DNA of 64,000 nucleotides from Phaseolus vulgaris. Lineage: Eukaryota > Streptophyta > Magnoliopsida > Fabales > Fabaceae. The position numbers were made by a program, and so were the translations under genes. Of the stretch, positions 11,752 to 23,200 are shown in pieces; position 1 is the first letter of the stretch, and every line of letters begins with the position of its first letter. The stretch is from assembly GCF_000499845.2 (NCBI RefSeq), contig NC_023757.2, positions 40,469,162 through 40,533,161 of the forward strand. Reading direction: 5' to 3'. The notes under the pieces are model-generated. The model did no database searches, was not told the DNA's origin, and worked only from the letters and a program-made list of their open reading frames with translations.

Positions 11752-14700
11752 AGGTCTCTTCATTTTTTTGGAATGTCAGAGGATTGGGGAACCACAAAAC
11801 TGTGGAGATGTTGCTTAGTTTACTTAACCTACATAAACCTCTCCTGGTTTTTCTTGCTGAACCCATGATGTCGTACACTAATGCTTTCGACGTCCTTTTC
11901 AAATCTCTTAATATGCATTTGGTGGCTACGTCTCCTATTGTTAATAAAGTTGCTAAGCTTTGGTGTTTGTCGGTTCCTAATCTTGTCCAAAATTTCTTGG
12001 TTAATGATCAATTTATCTCTGTAACTTGTCGTCTGGAGGATAAGAGTTTTAGCTTTGCAGGTGTTTATGGTGCTACCACATACTTGTCTAGACGATTTTT
12101 ATGGAGGGATCTTAGTTTCTTCACAGGGCCTTGGTGTATTCTGGGAGATTTTAATGCTGTGCTCTCGGCGGATGACTGTAAAGGGGGGGTGGCTCCTAAT
12201 CAGGTTTCTTGTAATGAATTCCTGGACTGGATTAATACTAATGATCTTTCTTGTATGCTTTTTACTGAATCTTGTTATACTTGGTGTAACGGAAGGAGAG
12301 GGTTGCATAGAATTCACAGAAGACTGGATAGGGATTTATGTAATGGAGTGTGTCTGGATGAATGGGAATCTTGTTCTTATCAGGTTCTTATTAAAAATTG
12401 TTCTGATCATTCCCCTATTCTTGCTAGTCTTGCTAGTAATTCTTTGCGGAAGGTTAGCAATTTTCGTTTCTTTTCGATGTGGCTTCAGGACACTTCGTGT
12501 CTAAAGCTTATTCATGATTCTTGGGCTAATCAGGTTGTTGGTTGTCCTATGTTTATCTTGCAACATAAGTAAAAAAGGTTGAAACTTGAGCTCCGAGACT
12601 GGAATAAAAATTCTTTTGGTAATGTTCATAATGGAGTTCTTCTTAAGCAGGACATCCTTCTTGGTATTCAAAAAAGCTTAGAGACTGCTAGTTTGTCTGA
12701 TAGTGGCGGACTTCTCTGTCAATAAAAGATTGCTAAGGAGGAGTTTGATCATGCTCTTCACTGTCAATATTTGTTTTGGAAAGAAAGGGCTAGGATGTTA
12801 TGGTTCAAGGATGGAGATCGAAATACTGCTTTTTTCCATGCGGTGGTCAAAAGGAGATATAATTCTAGTGGGATTCATCATCTACGGATTGATAATGAGG
12901 TTACGGAGGATCCTAAAATCATTGAGGATCATATTTTGGACTTTTATAAAAATCTTTATGCTGAGTCTATTTCTAATGTTCTGGATACTGATAATATGGA
13001 AGATTTTATTGGTTCTTATATTCCTGCGATGGTTTCCTCTGAGGAGAATATGATGTTGATTAAGTGTCCAGATTTCTCTGAAATTAAAAATGCTGTTTTT
13101 AATCTTAACGGTAATAGTGCTCCTGGCCCTAATGGTTTTGGTGGTGTTTTCTATCATTCTTGCTGGGAAATTATTGGGACAGATGTTTGCAATGCTGTTC
13201 AACAGTTTTTTAAACAAAACTGGGTTCTTCCTGGAATGAATAGTAATGTGATATCTCTTATTCCAAAGGTTCAGGGTGCTGATTCCATTAAAGATTACAG
13301 GCCAATTGCTGTTGCTAATTTCAAGTTTAAGATTATTTCCAAGATACTGGCGGATAGGCTTGCACTTGTGGCTTCTAGAATCATTTCTCCTAATCAATAT
13401 GGATTTGTACAGGGTAGACAGATTCAGGATTGCATTGGTATTGCTTCTGAAGCTATTAACCTGCTTTCTAAAAAGGTTAGAGGAGGTAATGTGGCTTACA
13501 AAGTTGATATTCATAAAGCTTTTAACACTCTAAGTTGGAAGTTCTTATTATTAGTTTTAAAACGCTTTGGTTTTCACCCCTCATTTGTCGGTTGGATTAG
13601 TACAATTCTCCGTTCAGCTATGCTTTCTATAAGAATAAGTGGTAGTTTGGTGGGGTTTTTTCCTTGCAGTCGAGGGGTAAGACAAGGTGATCCATTGTCT
13701 CCTTTACTTTTCTGTCTTGCAGAGGAAGTTCTTAGTAGAGGTCTCTCTAAGCTTGTGAATGATAAGAAGATTTTAAATATGGTCAGTCCGCACGGTTATC
13801 TCACTCCCTCTCATATTTTGTATGCTGATGACATATTTATTTTTTGTAGGGGGGATATTAAGTCTCTTAGAAATTTGAGTTCTTTTCTTAAAACATATGG
13901 TGATTTTTCTGGTCAATATATTAATAACTCTAAAAGTAGTTTCTTCACCATGGATAATTCTCCAAGATTTGTCACCAAAATTCAAAATATTCTTTCCTGT
14001 AGTCATGGTTGTTTGCCTTTCAATTATTTAGGAGTGCCTATCTTTGTTGGTGCTCCAAAGTGTCGGTTTCTTCAACCTTTGGCTGATAAAGTTAAATTGA
14101 AGCTAGCATCTTGGAAAGGTAAATCTCTTAGCATGATGGGTCGAATTCAGCTGGTCAATACAGTGATTACTGGATCTCTAGCTTATAGTTTTAATATGTA
14201 TAAGTGGCCTGTTTCACTTATTAAGCAAGTTGAGCAGTGGTGTCAGAATTTTATTTGGACTGGTGATATTCTGAAAAAAGGTATTGCTACCGTTAATTGG
14301 GGGAAAATTTGTTCACCTCTTGAGGATGGAGGCTTGAATATCATTAATCTTCATCATGAAAATAATGCATATCTTCTTAAGCTTGCTTGGAACTTTGCTT
14401 ATAGCGACAAACCTTGGTCTTTACTCTTGAAAGCCAGGGTTCTTAAATCAAAATATGAATTTCGAACGGTTTATAGATCTTCCTTTCTCTGGCCTGGAAT
14501 TAAGCAATTTTATTCTACCATACTTGACTATACTTATTGGACTGTTGGTACATGTTCTTTTATTAATTTCTGGAATGATAAATGGTGCTCTACTACTTCT
14601 TTAGCAAATATTGCAGGGTTATCTGATGGTGTTAGCATTCCGGATACAGTCTCTCAATTTTGGACTGGTTGTGATTGGAATATTCCCTTCTCTTTACAGC

Positions 14701-15868
14701 AGATGCCTCTTTTTTTTATCATATCATGATTAGAGAGGAACAGGATATTCCTAATTGGATTCTAAATGAGTCTGGTCGTTTCACTCTTAAATCGGCTAGG
14801 ACTTTTTTCTTGGAACCAGGAGTTCCAGGTGATTGGGGTAAATTCATTTGGTCTTCATCTATTCCGCCTTCCAAAACTCTAGTACTCTGGAAAATTTTTC
14901 ATGGGCGACTTCCTACAGATCAACATATTTAGAATAAGGGTTTGCATATATGTTCTATGTGTTCGCTTTGTGAAAAGCAAGAGGAATCTATTCAACATCT
15001 ATTTTTTTAATGTTCTAACACATTGCATATTTGGAGTTGGGTACGACAAATTTTTCTTACTTCTCATTTCTCTAATAAGGATGATCTACTTTCTTTTATT
15101 AAGAGTGATGGTAGTCCTTTGGTTAAATTGATTAAGCTTGCGGTGATAACCTTTTCTATATGGATGATATGGCGTATGAGGAATTATGCTAGATTTCAGG
15201 ATAAGATTGGGGTTTCTAAGGCTATTTCGATAATTAAAGATTTAACTTGTCTAGTGGGAAATTCGTCTAAAGCTTCAATGAAGAATGATATGTTGGACTT
15301 CAACGTGATTAAGTTTTTCGGTATTAAGACTCGTAGTGGTAAAGTTCTTCGTCCTCTTCCTATTAGATGGGAATTTCCTTTACCAGGCTGGGTCAAAATT
15401 AATACTGATGGGGCTGCTAAGGGGTATCCTGGTCTTGCTACTTGTGGAGGTATTTTTCGTGGGAGTATGGGAGAATTTATTGGTGCTTTTTCAGCGTTTC
15501 TTGAAGTTCAAACTGCTTTAGTTGCTGAGTTTTATGGTGTTATACATGCTATGGAGGAAGCTCAAAAAATGGGACTTACTAATGTCTGGCTTGAATGTGA
15601 TTTTGCCTTGGTTTGTGCTGCGTTTACTGCTAGGACTAATGTTCCGTGGATGCTTCAGAATCGATGAAATACTTGTCTTAATTTTTGTGGGACAATCAGG
15701 TTTAGGGTAACTCATATTTTTCGTGAAGGGAATGCGTGTGCTGATAAGTTGGCTAATTTAGGATTTATTCATAGAAAATCTTTTCATTGGTATAATAGAC
15801 TCCCAGCTAGTCTGTTCTTAGAATTCTTTATGAATAGGTATAATCTACCTATGTATCGTTTGTGTTAA
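11748..15868 (+). pseudogene. LINE ORF2: AP-endonuclease, reverse transcriptase, zf-RVT, RNase H; multiply disrupted
   Basis: Starts at ATG 11748 (MKVSSFFWNVRGLG). The endonuclease part shows FFWNVRGLG, LAEP, LGDFNAV (about 12138-12160) and SDHSP (SDH at 12402-12410). The RT part shows SAPGPNGF, LIPK, DYRPIAV, GFVQGRQ, VDIHKAF, RQGDPLSPLLF and the catalytic YADD at 13821-13832. A zf-RVT-like segment follows (about 14750-15010), then RNase H with INTDGA (catalytic Asp codon 15407-15409). Breaks are stops at 12570-12572, 12723-12725, 14930-14932, 15008-15010 and 15665-15667, and a frameshift near 14690-14729. The natural end is TAA 15866-15868. The intact product would be about 1,370 aa, normal for plant L1-type ORF2. 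The damage is modest, suggesting moderate age. Confidence 0.9.
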
Positions 15869-16040
15869 CATATGGGTTTTGGTCTAATCTCCCCATATTT
15901 TTGTATTTTCTTTCTTTTTTCTTTTTTTAATAATATTTTTTTCATGTGATGGCAGATAATTGTTGTTACTTGAGGTGTCAGCTTAACTGAGATGTCAAGT
16001 TGCATAGTGATACCTAACACGAAAACTTTATAAAAAAAAA
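15869..16040 (+). other. LINE 3' UTR and A tail
   Basis: This non-coding tail closely matches the tail of the second LINE copy at about 31820-31980, sharing CATGTGATG, TTGTTACTTGA and CTCAAGTTG/GTCAAGTTG blocks. It ends in an A-rich tract at 16032-16040. Shared tails in two separate insertions define the 3' end of this family. Confidence 0.7.
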
Positions 16041-16051
16041 TATTGAAAATT
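16037..16051. repeat. Candidate right target-site duplication of the LINE
   Basis: Identical 15-mer to 9652-9666. It begins in the last bases of the A tail at the 3' end of the element. Confidence 0.4.
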
Positions 16052-17290
16052 AATCAATAATTCAAAAATCGAAACATAACATCTTATCTTAACTTATTTT
16101 AAATTTAAACAGATATACAATTGTTTCAAATATTTATATCAATTAACTCCTTATTTGAATGCTGTCATACTGAATTTGAAGTGGGTCTCCTCTATATAAA
16201 CTTTTGCTTTTTATTACGATTGACTGCATAATAGAAGTTATCAAACTATGTAAGAACGGTGTTTCAATGTTTAATTTACCTTTCTTTTGGAAACCTGTCG
16301 TTGTTTTAATATCGTTTCTTAAACTCTGAATATTCCAATTATAAACTAAAAGTTAATCTCTATTGAAATTACTTAACTTTTTAAAGAATAATATATTTTT
16401 TGTTAACCACTTCTAATGTTGTGTTTTATTCATGGGACTCTAATTTTATATTGTGACGACAACTTGAATAGGAAAGTAGAAATGTTTCTAAAATAGAGAA
16501 ATTCCTTGTACATGTTTGAGGAGTATTCTTTTATGTTTTAGAAGTGGTTAAATGTATAGATTCATACAACTATATAAGTGGTCATGCAAATTTATGTATC
16601 TAATTATTTCATTATGAGGATATTGCAATTTTTTTCTCATGACTGTTAGATAAATTAGGTTATTATCGTTATTCTTCTTTGATTATATTTAATTTCCTTC
16701 TTTAGTAATTATTTAGAAACTTCTTAAACACTTTCCTCATCTTACAAATAAAGGATCTTTCATTTTTACCAATCACATTTGAAATAGATAAAATTTAGAG
16801 TTTTTGTTAAATTTGTAAAGAGAGTTTGATACTCTTGACTTATGTTCTTTATCTGAGAGTTTCTTCAAATGACGAGTTAACTTTATATTTATGTTTCATG
16901 AGTAGCATGTTCTTCCATTTTTCTTATCCAATACTCTAATAGTTAAACAAAAAAATTAGTCGTTGTATTTTTCAAAGTCATTACAATAGTTTACCATTAT
17001 TGACCCAAACAACCTCTTGACTTTCCATACAATAATAAGTATGACTTTTTCCTTTTCCTTTCAGCAGCACATTTAATGTGTACTTTTACATGCAAAGAGA
17101 GAAAAGCATTTAAAGAATAACAAAGGTGTACAACAGATAATTGTAGATTTTATGATCACAGACCCTCTGCATCTCCCTCAACATGGGGAAACTACTAACA
17201 CTTAAATAAAGGGGCAGGAGAGGGTTGAAACATCACAGAACTGATCAGCCACCATGTGTCGCCATGTCAGTCAATAATTTCAACCAACAT
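16052..17290. other. Intergenic DNA; right part should be the 3' UTR of the BSD gene
   Basis: AT-rich sequence with no recognisable frame. The GC-richer block at about 17150-17290 lies just downstream (on the - strand) of the BSD stop codon and is a likely 3' UTR. No polyadenylation site can be fixed. Confidence 0.45.
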
Positions 17291-20200
17291 CTATGATTTT
17301 CCTTTCTCGTCATCCTGAACATTCAAGTAAGTTCTAAAATAAATGAATATCCAGAGTGCCGCCAACTTCAATGAAGGATTTAATAAAATTTCAGACCAAA
17401 CTGAAGTTCCAATTGGGCCAAATAAATCTTCTACTATGGGGAAAAGAGTATGTGATATGGTTCAACAGTCTTTTACTGACCAAAAAACATTCCTCTTTTA
17501 CTGCCAAATTCTAACACAAGTTAATACTAATATTTTATAATGAAATCTTCTTGTGAACAATAAGTTTTTTTTTTTAAATAAAAATAATCTATAGAAACTA
17601 TAACCTTTTTATATTGCTGTTTTTAACTTACAACTAATTCAATGGCATTAGGATTACGACTATATATATATAAAAGAAAACGGTTTCTTATTTCAAAACG
17701 GAAAGGCTAACCTTTCTTTGATCCAATTAAAAAAAGGCTTATAAACAAAAACTGGAACACAGGGAAGTTTACCCAATAACTAGATTTAACTGTAACCTAA
17801 CATTCATATATTGAATAGGTGATAAAAAAAAGTACAATTAAAACAACAGAAAATGTGTCAAGAGCAAGGATCGAATGGTAGATTTTTCTCTATTTCTTGC
17901 AGAGTTCAAAACAAAGTGTACATTTGTTTCATATAGGGACAAAATAGAAAAATGTTGGCAAGTACTAAATCTGACAACGTTAATATTTTATCATGTCAGC
18001 AAATTACGAGGGACCAATTTGTAAGCCTAGACAAGCATTTTCTAGGATAATATAGAAAATGTTTTTTTTTTAAGTTTATGTTATAGATATTATTTTTACT
18101 CGAGGATATACACAGAAGTTTTAATGAGCAACCATTTTCAGAAACTTCTTAACAAATATAACATTATAGTTTGCTAAGTAATCCTAAATGGCGAGTGTGT
18201 GTGTATGCACTTGCACATCCATACTATAACCAGTACAGATTATATCATGCTTACCGAATTATCCATCAGTTTGTCCAAATCATCATCGTATCTTCTATCG
18301 CCATCATCTGAAAGACCAGAGAGATTGTTGGCAAATATAAAGTCACGAAAGTTTAAATTCACCCAGAGCACATATTATTCTATACTCTAACTTAAATACC
18401 CAAAATAATAATCTAATACTATCATTGGATATAACTCCAACTCCGGAGAACATAGTGGTATAGGCTAACAAATAGGAAAACATGACGAAAGTTCGAGTGA
18501 CTTTAGTTCTGTCTGCACTGATTAAGGGATTACTTGCTTGATGAGGAGTGGAAAGAGAAGACATGGAAAGGAAATAATGCCCTCAAGCTCTCACTTTTGT
18601 CCCCCTTCAAACTAGGCTATAATGAGGGGTGAGAAGCTTTCTTTTTATCTTAAAAACTTGCGATTTACTATTTGACCTACAAATTTAGTTGTTTGTATTA
18701 AAAATGTGTTGTTATATTGAAAAAATTTTAAGCTAATATTTAGAACCTTTTCTACCTTGCCCTTTCTTCTCTCATTAATCATCCAAACACGAGGAATGCA
18801 AAACTACACGATTTTGTCCTTTCCCTTCCCGTCCATCCCATTCTCTCTAAAACTTCCAAGCATAGTCCAACGAACTCAATAATCCAAAAACTATATTGTT
18901 TGGCTTGACATAACTATATCCATTTTCCTATATGGTTAATATCCTTTAAATTACTCTGGGACATTAAATGTGTTTATATCATTTATAAATGGAGATGTAT
19001 GTACCAAACTCATATACACAATTTTTAATAGATTAAATAAAAAAGGTGTACCGGGCTCGTCATCACTGTTTCCTTCTCCCAGAAGAAATTCATCCAAGTC
19101 TTGCCCAGTTGATGAATTGGATAATTTGGTATCTTTTTGCACTTCCTGCGCCTCTTGATTACAGATCAATTCAGGATTTAATGGCCGCATCGTGACTATG
19201 TGATCTTTTACTTGTTCACAAGATTTTAGTTTTTCATCTTCCATGTACTGATTCTCATAGCTGCCAGAAATCACAAGGCAGAAGTTTACTAAATGTCACA
19301 AAACAGCATAACTATAACAATATAACCCATTTTATGATCATCTGAGTGAATTAATTGCTAGATGCACATATAACACATGGGCTAGTATAACTAGCATGAA
19401 AATTTTCCACAATATTGATTTTTTAGGGGTACAATAATCTGCTAAATTATTGCTATTAATAATTTAAGCACATCCCACTAAATTTTGTTATTATACTGTA
19501 CCAATACTTGTTATTTTAAAAATATTCAACCACAACTGCTGCCTGTATGAACTCTCCTTTAAACATCTAAATTACATTTCTGAAAACTTCACATGTTCAT
19601 TTTGTCATAGCAGAAGTTCCTTCAATTTCTTTTTGTGCGTATTTTATTTTTATACCTCCAGGGTGAGAGTTTTCGGAGCCATGGGAACATTTATACATTA
19701 CTATGTTCTAATTTAGAAACATTCATTGCTTAAGGCCTAGAATATGATATTTAGTTATTTATAATTAAAAACAGCATATTATATATATCTCTTCAATTCT
19801 CACTTGGTGAGTATAAAAAAAACCTGCATAGAATACAAGATCCTTTAGTATTTTAAGACTACAAACATCAAACAATCCTATGTTAAATTGAGCCGTGTCA
19901 GATGAAACTCAAACAATATTTAATGTGAAACCAAAATAATCAAGCAACAAAAAAATACATACGGTGCAGTATGATTATTCACAAGTATAAAATATATTCT
20001 CCAAAACTTCCTCTCTTTCATGACTCGTGGACACAGTTCATACCTCAATCGAGAAATCTCCTGTAACAAAGAATAAACTGAATAGTGGGAGTGCATTATG
20101 TTTCAAATGTGTGATTGCAAGAAAAATGTAATTGACAGAATATAATAGAACCTGTGTACACAAGCCAGCCCACACACCAAGGTGAAAGATTTTACTTTAT

Positions 20201-23200
20201 TCATGCGAGATTAACATAAAAACATGCAATGTCTTTGACACAATGATTTGCTTCAACAAACTTGGAAATAAAAATACCAAGCATCTTATGATTTACCATG
20301 AAGCATATCACCAACCATCGTGAGTGGATCTGCCAAGGTCACAGTTGCAGGTGCATGAAAAAGGACAACCATAACTCACCATGCTGCAATTCAGGGTTTT
20401 TAACTCTTACACCATTGCTCTATCCCCGCCACTCCTCTCTTTCTCACATACACAAACAAAAACTCCCAGAACACAATGGTCAACTCTAATTCAGACACAC
20501 AAATTACTCACAGTATTTGAATCTCACACACACTCTATAAGTTATTGTATTTATGTATTTCAGATTCAGTCATTACTCCATGATACTATTTTACCGAAAA
20601 CATCAATTTAATTTACAAAGTATCCTGGTTGAGTAATTTTCTGGGCACGTTGATAAATATTTCCGATTCACTTGAAAAATAAAGAATCATTTTATTGATA
20701 TCCATCACACAAATTACATTCTTATCATCTCTATTTTTAATAACCAAAACATTTTAAAAAAAGGAAATAAAAATATGCTAAAATAAATAACAAGATTCTA
20801 AAAATTATTTTTCCTAATTACTATGAAGATACTGAAAATTGTTTTTATCCAAATAATCTGTTATTTACAACACATTCCAATGGCTAAGGATACATAATTT
20901 TTCATCTGTCACCAATAACTAATGGTAGCTAAGCAAAAAAATTTAAAAGCAGAAAAGAAGAACATTATATAGCAATTCCTGTGAAGGATTTAGATGTAAA
21001 TTATTACTTATCCAATATCTATCGGGACCATCAAACTCTCAAATTTTCTAATTTCTCTTCTGAGATGTGGTGTAGAATACAATATGGTATCGGACCCACT
21101 TATATACTATAATACTATATCTCAAGTTGATGTGGAGTCTCCAAAAACTTCCTCATGCTAAGAATTACACATATTAAGCGTGAGAATAAATACTTATGAG
21201 TGGTCCAATAACAAGACATAATAGGTTAAACTCAACCCTACAAAACTGACTTGCAAAATGAGATTTACACCAACTTATATACTATAATTTAATCATTCTT
21301 TAGTCAATGTCGGGTGTCCAACACAATCCCTAGCATTGAGGATTGGACATTTGCTAACTTCTTAAAAGTGGATCTAGATCTAACTCAACCCTACAAATCG
21401 GCTTGTAAAGGGAAATTCGCATCCACTTATACATTATAATTTTATCATATTTCTAATCGATGAAGGATCTCTAATAATTTTCTAATCGACCAAAGAGTGA
21501 TATATCAACTTAATGGCTCTAATTCAACAACAAACTATTTCTCAGACTCATGCTTCAAACCCTTGCGACCACTTGGTACCAGACACACGAGCTACAGTCA
21601 TACATGTTAGCGAGATTTGATAGGCCTATCGTGTCACCCGCTATCAAATCACCCACGAATATCTAGACCCACACAAGAGATAAACATGCCTCGACGTGAG
21701 GAGGTGAGTTAGAGATCCCACATTGATTAGAGAGTCAATTTACAGAATATAAGTGAGGGCAATTCTCACCTTACAAGTCGCTTTTGTGAGGATGAGTTAG
21801 ACTTAAACTCACTTCTTAATATGACTAATATAGGAATATTACATAAGACTAAAACGCCTTAGGAGGAATTAAAGATATTGAATCATTACCTCGAGTTACA
21901 TGATAAGATTCTTGTGTGGTCTCAATGAACAATGTAGACAAGAGTGATCTCAAATTATGTTGATGGATCAAATTCCATCAATCACACAAGTATCAATGGT
22001 TTTTCAACAAGAACGAGAGTTTCGACCAACCCTTCTTACTAATAAGAGTGATAACAACAATATGTTAATGAATGTTATGAATAATAAACACAATGAATGT
22101 AGCACCTCTTCAAATGATCAATGAAGCTTCAAAGGAAGGAAAGGAACATGAAAAGACCATGGTTACGGAGGAAGAACTAGAAGAGGTAATGGTTCATGAA
22201 TCTACACATTTTGTGGCAAAGATAACCATATAGTGGATACATGTTATAAAAAATATAGTTTTCCAAGCAGGGAACAATAAAGTCTACTAATATGGCTGAA
22301 ATTGTGAATACTCAAGAGGATGTTGTTCCTTATGAGGTTAATTCATTAGATTATTATAATTTTCAAATTACCAAAGAGTAATATATCAACTTAATGGCTC
22401 TAATTCACCAACAAACTATTTCTCATACTCATGCTTCAAACCCTGTTAGTACTTCTCATATCAATTAAGCCAATTCAAGTATGACTTGCGCCACTTAGTA
22501 CCAGACACACGAGCTACAGTCATACATGTTATAATAAAAATCTTCTTCACTCAACTATTTATCAAAGGATTTTCTTATTCGAATTGGGGTACTTGAATTA
22601 ACTCCAGGAGGTCAATCACCAATTATTGTGTATTCATGGGAAAAATTTTATTTCCTGAAAATCTAAAAGGTCAACTACAATGTCTAGGTCTTCTTTAGAG
22701 ACAAAGTATATAGCTCTTTTGTGAGCTCTTGGTCTAAAAATGTTTATGCTCAAGGGGGAGTGTCCAATGTAAAGGGACTCATGTTAGAGGGGGAGATCGT
22801 TAAGAAACCAAGTTAAGTCTAAGTCACACATTGAGTAGAAATAAGAAAGTTGAGTAACATATAAGAAAGAAGACTCACGCATTCATTTTCTTAAGGTTTT
22901 TGGTTGAAGGTGGTATAAATCTCTTATACGGGTTTGACTCATGTCTTATTGTTATTGAATCCTCCCAAAAGACCCAATAAATATTTGTGTAATGATTTTT
23001 ACACAAGGATTAATACTCCTTTTTTTTGGAACAAAACATATAGGAACTGAATTCTATTCATTTATTCAGAAAAAACTTCAAGAAGGTCTTATTTTCCAAC
23101 TCATTCCTTCCGCTGCTCAAGTGGAAGATATGTTGACAAAACCACTATATTTATGTTTCTTTCATGAGAACTTGTCCAAGTCAAACTTTTCTCATATACA

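Larger units (their letters stand above)
9667..16040 (+). mobile_element. L1-type LINE retrotransposon, nearly full length but inactivated
   Basis: The element runs in the + direction: GC-richer 5' leader (about 9745-10125), ORF1 remnant (10126-11751), ORF2 remnant (11748-15868), 3' UTR and a short A tail at 16032-16040. The 15-base string AAAATATTGAAAATT occurs at 9652-9666 and at 16037-16051, overlapping the tail, and is the best candidate target-site duplication. The surrounding AT-rich DNA contains other related strings, so the left boundary is provisional and could lie as far right as about 9745. Both ORFs carry frame breaks and stops, so the copy cannot be autonomous. A truncated relative lies at about 31.00-31.98 kb. 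Confidence 0.85.

Noticed and set aside
17343..17540. 65-codon + strand frame inside BSD intron 5
   Set aside because: It lies in the intron of an opposite-strand gene and lacks a recognisable family. Kept only as a note.
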